This document shows, piece after piece, positions 4,850 to 6,958 of a DNA stretch of 6,958 nucleotides. The stretch is from JAMPXD01 sp041481895 (GTDB lineage Bacteria; Desulfobacterota; Desulfuromonadia; Geobacterales; Geobacteraceae). A model generated the notes under the pieces. It was not told the DNA's origin and did not search any database. It was given only the letters and a program-made list of their open reading frames with translations. The stretch covers positions 1 to 6,958 of the forward strand of contig JBGPCQ010000159.1 in assembly GCA_041481895.1 (NCBI GenBank), in the 5' to 3' direction. The position numbers and the translations under genes were made by a program. How positions within the stretch are numbered: position 1 is the first letter of the stretch; each line of letters opens with the position of its first letter.

Positions 4850-6380
4850 ACGCTTCCTCCCCCACATCCTCGGCGATCAGCTTCAACTGCTCCAGGGCGC
4901 TTTCCAGGTCGGCAATGATGTCGCGGGCGATGACGGCCGGCTCGGGGAGGTTGTCCGAGTCCTCCAGGCTTTCGTCCTTGAGCCAGAAGATGTCGAGGCT
5001 CGCCTTGTCGCGGGCCACCAGGTCGGCGTAGTCGTATGACCGCCAGCGGCCGGTGGGGGTGGCCTCGCTCCAGGTGGGCTGGCGCTCGTGGCGGCTGCCT
5101 CCCCCCTTTGCCAAAGGGGGGACCGAGGGGGGATTTCCTCCCGTACTATTCAGCCCGAGATAACAACTGACGAATTCGTCCAGGTCTTTTCTCTGGAGTG
5201 GGTTGGTTTTCAGGGTGAAGTGCAGGTTGGTGCGGAGGTCGTAGATCCAGAGCTTTTTTGTCCATGGCGTCTCGCTCGCCGGCTTCTTGTCGAAAAAGAG
5301 GACGTTCGCCTTTACCCCCTGGGCGTAGAAGAGCCCGGTCGGGAGGCGCAGCAGCGTATGGACGTCGGCCTCGAAGAGGAGCTTTTTACGGATGGTCTCC
5401 CCTGCGCCACCCTCGAACAGGACATTATCAGGAACCACTACGGCAGCCCGGCCGTGCTGCTTGAGAAGGGTCTTGATGTGCTGGAGGAAGTTGAGCTGCT
5501 TGTTTGAGGTCGTGGCCCAGAAGTCCTGCCGCTCGATGGTCTCCTTTTCGGCATAGGGTTTGCCGTCCTCGCCGATGATGGTGGTCGAGCTCTTCTTGCC
5601 GAAGGGGGGATTGGTGAGGACCATCTCGAACCGTTCGCCCGGGTCCGTAGCCAGCGAATCCCCTACCGTGAGCGGCAGTTTTTCGCCGCCGATGCCGTGG
5701 AGCATCAGGTTCATGGCGCAAAGCCGCGCCGTGGCATGCACCAGTTCCCAGGCACGCAACGCCCTGGTGTCGAGGAACAGCTTTTCCTCCCGGTCGAGCT
5801 TGTTGTGCTTCGTCACATACTCGTGGGCCGCCAGAAGGAAGCCGCCGGTACCGCAGGCGGGGTCACAGATAGTCTCCTTCGGCCTCGGTGCCATCACGTC
5901 CACCATCGCCTTGATCAACGGCCGGGGGGTGAAGTACTGCCCCGCCCCGCTCTTGGTATCCTGGGCGTTCTTCTCCAGGAGCCCCTCGTAGGCGTCCCCC
6001 TTCACGTCGGCGCTCATGATCGACCAGTTCTCCCGGCCGAGCAGATCGACGATCAGGCGGCGCAGCTTGGCAGGGTCCTGGAACTTGTTCTGCGCCCGGC
6101 CGAAGATGAGACCGAGAAGCCCCTTCTCCTGCCCGAGCTTCTCCAGGATGTGCCGGTAGTGGTCAAAGAGGTCGTCACCGTCCCGCTTCAGGAGGCTCGG
6201 CCAGTCGTACCCCTGCGGCACGGGGCTTTTCTGGTCGAACGGCTTTTTGGTGCGCTCATCGGCCATCTTAAGGAAGAGGAGGAAGGTGAGCTGCTCGACG
6301 TAGTCTCCGTAGCTCATCCCGTCGTCGCGGAGGACGTTGCAGTAGTTCCAGAGTTTTTGGACGATTGCGGCTGGGGTCAT
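4839..6380 (-). CDS. hsdM: type I restriction-modification system methyltransferase subunit HsdM
   Basis: The 513-residue product is the DNA N6-adenine methyltransferase subunit of a type I R-M system. Residues 1-140 form the helical HsdM N-terminal domain (IVQKLWNYCNVLRDDGMSY, LTFLLFLKMADER). The catalytic domain begins at GQYFTPRPLI (147-156), followed by the S-adenosylmethionine motif DPACGTGGFL (173-182), the catalytic NPPF (257-260) within LTNPPFGKKS, and later VVVPDNVLFEGGAGE and LRLPTGLFYAQGVKANVLFF (345-363). The C-terminal helices (SLEDSDNLPEP onwards) normally contact HsdS. Residues of about 412-428 (GGNPPSVPPLAKGGG) look like an in-frame insertion from a palindromic repeat, just before the conserved RHER.PTWSE segment. 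The ATG at 6380 has AGGAA 8 bases upstream. HsdM needs HsdS to recognise DNA and HsdR to cut, yet no hsdS follows in the 4.8 kb downstream. It lies 46 bases after higA and is probably cotranscribed with it. The catalytic motifs are intact. Confidence 0.95.
   Translation of the reverse strand: MTPAAIVQKLWNYCNVLRDDGMSYGDYVEQLTFLLFLKMADERTKKPFDQKSPVPQGYDWPSLLKRDGDDLFDHYRHILEKLGQEKGLLGLIFGRAQNKFQDPAKLRRLIVDLLGRENWSIMSADVKGDAYEGLLEKNAQDTKSGAGQYFTPRPLIKAMVDVMAPRPKETICDPACGTGGFLLAAHEYVTKHNKLDREEKLFLDTRALRAWELVHATARLCAMNLMLHGIGGEKLPLTVGDSLATDPGERFEMVLTNPPFGKKSSTTIIGEDGKPYAEKETIERQDFWATTSNKQLNFLQHIKTLLKQHGRAAVVVPDNVLFEGGAGETIRKKLLFEADVHTLLRLPTGLFYAQGVKANVLFFDKKPASETPWTKKLWIYDLRTNLHFTLKTNPLQRKDLDEFVSCYLGLNSTGGNPPSVPPLAKGGGSRHERQPTWSEATPTGRWRSYDYADLVARDKASLDIFWLKDESLEDSDNLPEPAVIARDIIADLESALEQLKLIAEDVGEEASEI
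5097..5138. repeat. GC-rich palindromic element inserted in frame in hsdM
   Basis: CCCCCCTTT (5101-5109) and AAAGGGGGG (5113-5121) are perfect complements around GCC. A further G-run (5127-5132) repeats half of the palindrome next to it. On the coding strand this gives NPPSVPPLAKGGG. I recognise this consensus as a small palindromic repeat found in many bacterial genomes, mostly between genes. Here it keeps the frame, has no stop codon and falls in a probable surface loop between the catalytic core and the C-terminal helices. Confidence 0.75.
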
Positions 6381-6426
6381 CTATATATTTCCTGTTCTTT
6401 TCATAAGATTTAGGTGTTTTCCGGGA

Positions 6427-6789
6427 TCATGAGCGCTTGGTTGCGCTCCGTTTTGCGCGATACGGCGCGGAAGCTTCGGCAACGTGCATACCTGTCTGAT
6501 TTTCAACCGGTTCGAAGATGACGCGCACCCTTGAATGCAGGGCTTCGGCGACGCGGCGCAGCATGCTGAGGGAGTGCCCTTCATAGCCGGCAGACTCCAG
6601 CCGGCTGATCTGTTGCTGGGAGGTATGAAGGAGATTGGCGAGCTCTTTTTGGGAAAGTCCTGCCTGTTGGCGAAGGGCGGTAATCTGCAGCGCAACATCC
6701 CAAGCCTCGCCGGCATGCTCAAAACGGGCGGCAAAGGCCGGGTCCTGCAACTGCTGTTCGAGATATTTGTCGAAATTGGTTTGTTTCAT
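6427..6789 (-). CDS. higA: HigA-type antitoxin, XRE-family helix-turn-helix protein
   Basis: The 120-residue product has a central XRE/Cro helix-turn-helix from about residue 33 to 87: ALQITALRQQAGLSQKELANLL, then TSQQQISRLESAGYEGHSLSMLRRVAEAL, the classic pattern for HigA-like antitoxins paired with Gp49/HigB toxins. The N-terminal 30 residues (YLEQQLQDPAFAARFEHAGE) match the usual leader helix. The C-terminal tail is basic and unstructured-looking (PYRAKRSATKRS). It should neutralise the upstream toxin and repress its own operon. The ATG at 6789 overlaps the toxin stop as ATGA and has GAGGAG about 9 bases upstream, so translation is coupled. hsdM begins 46 bases after the stop on the same strand, without an obvious terminator between. 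The operator would lie upstream of the toxin gene, outside the window. Confidence 0.88.
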   Translation of the reverse strand: MKQTNFDKYLEQQLQDPAFAARFEHAGEAWDVALQITALRQQAGLSQKELANLLHTSQQQISRLESAGYEGHSLSMLRRVAEALHSRVRVIFEPVENQTGMHVAEASAPYRAKRSATKRS

Positions 6790-6958
6790 CGCGGCATTCT
6801 CCTCTGCCAGTCGTGCATGCGCTCCCGTGCAGTTTCGAGATCGCGGGCCGGGATGGCCTGGCCCTTATTACGGATGCCATGCACGGCAATGATCCTGCGG
6901 TTCTTCACAAAAAACCAGAGCACGCGGGTATTCAATTTACCCACGTGGCGCAGTTCAA
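6786..6958 (-). CDS. higB: HigB/Gp49-like (RelE/ParE superfamily) toxin, C-terminal part
   Basis: Only the last 56 complete codons lie in the window; the 5' part runs off the right edge. The visible chain includes ELRHVGKLNTRVLWFF, then RRIIAVHGIRNKGQAIP and a final helix DLETARERMHDWQRR. This is the typical C-terminal half of phage-derived Gp49-like / HigB toxins of the RelE superfamily, which cleave mRNA at the ribosome. Basic residues (two Arg-rich clusters and Lys) are present as expected for RNA binding. The stop (TGA, 6786-6788) overlaps the antitoxin start by 4 bases, giving the toxin-first order of higBA. Whether the N-terminal half is intact cannot be seen. Confidence 0.85.
   Translation of the reverse strand, partial: ELRHVGKLNTRVLWFFVKNRRIIAVHGIRNKGQAIPARDLETARERMHDWQRRMPR

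Noticed and set aside
5697..6413. Plus-strand open frame (238 codons) opposite hsdM
   Set aside because: It is antisense to the conserved HsdM motifs, has Val/Leu/Glu/Pro-rich low-complexity composition and no recognisable family.

Overview
The window looks like an accessory stretch of a GC-rich Gram-negative chromosome. I infer a deltaproteobacterium of the Geobacter group (Desulfuromonadia) from the mix of a Sec-exported M1 peptidase, a YjbQ protein, a small 'GPxRR'-ending protein, a LAGC-type lipoprotein and many short GC-rich palindromic repeats. This is family resemblance from memory, not a database match. Every confidently recognised gene lies on the minus strand. The only plausible plus-strand gene is a 43-residue membrane peptide at the left end.

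From right to left, in the direction of transcription, the window opens with the 3' end of a HigB/Gp49-like toxin gene, overlapping by 4 bases its HigA-type antitoxin gene (6427-6789). Only 46 bases later comes hsdM (4839-6380), the methyltransferase subunit of a type I restriction-modification system. No hsdS or hsdR follows it. hsdM carries a perfect GC-rich palindrome in frame near its C-terminus and ends inside a 23-bp tandem repeat. About 350-400 bases of repeat-rich, apparently gene-poor DNA follow. A second toxin-antitoxin operon comes next: a TumE-family toxin (4153-4431) and a winged-helix antitoxin (3779-4147), headed by a promoter overlapped by direct and inverted repeats. The right half is therefore a defence/addiction cluster with two toxin-antitoxin modules around a methylase that may be an orphan.

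The left half is more housekeeping-like. It has a small lipoprotein (3444-3689) and a 64-residue conserved-type small protein (3122-3316) whose stop codon abuts a 166-bp fold-back element (2956-3121) with CTAG at both ends, probably a MITE. Then come a periplasmic M1-family metallopeptidase (793-2859) with a promoter placed so that its transcript could be leaderless, and a YjbQ/UPF0047 protein (305-721). The peptidase C-terminus and the hsdM insertion both encode a 'PP..(K/R)GGG' peptide from a GC-rich palindrome, so small palindromic elements seem to have entered coding sequence at two places.

I found no rRNA, tRNA, CRISPR array, riboswitch or complete autonomous transposon. I see no wholly new multi-gene system. 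The most unusual signals are the small mobile or palindromic elements and their placement relative to gene ends and hsdM.
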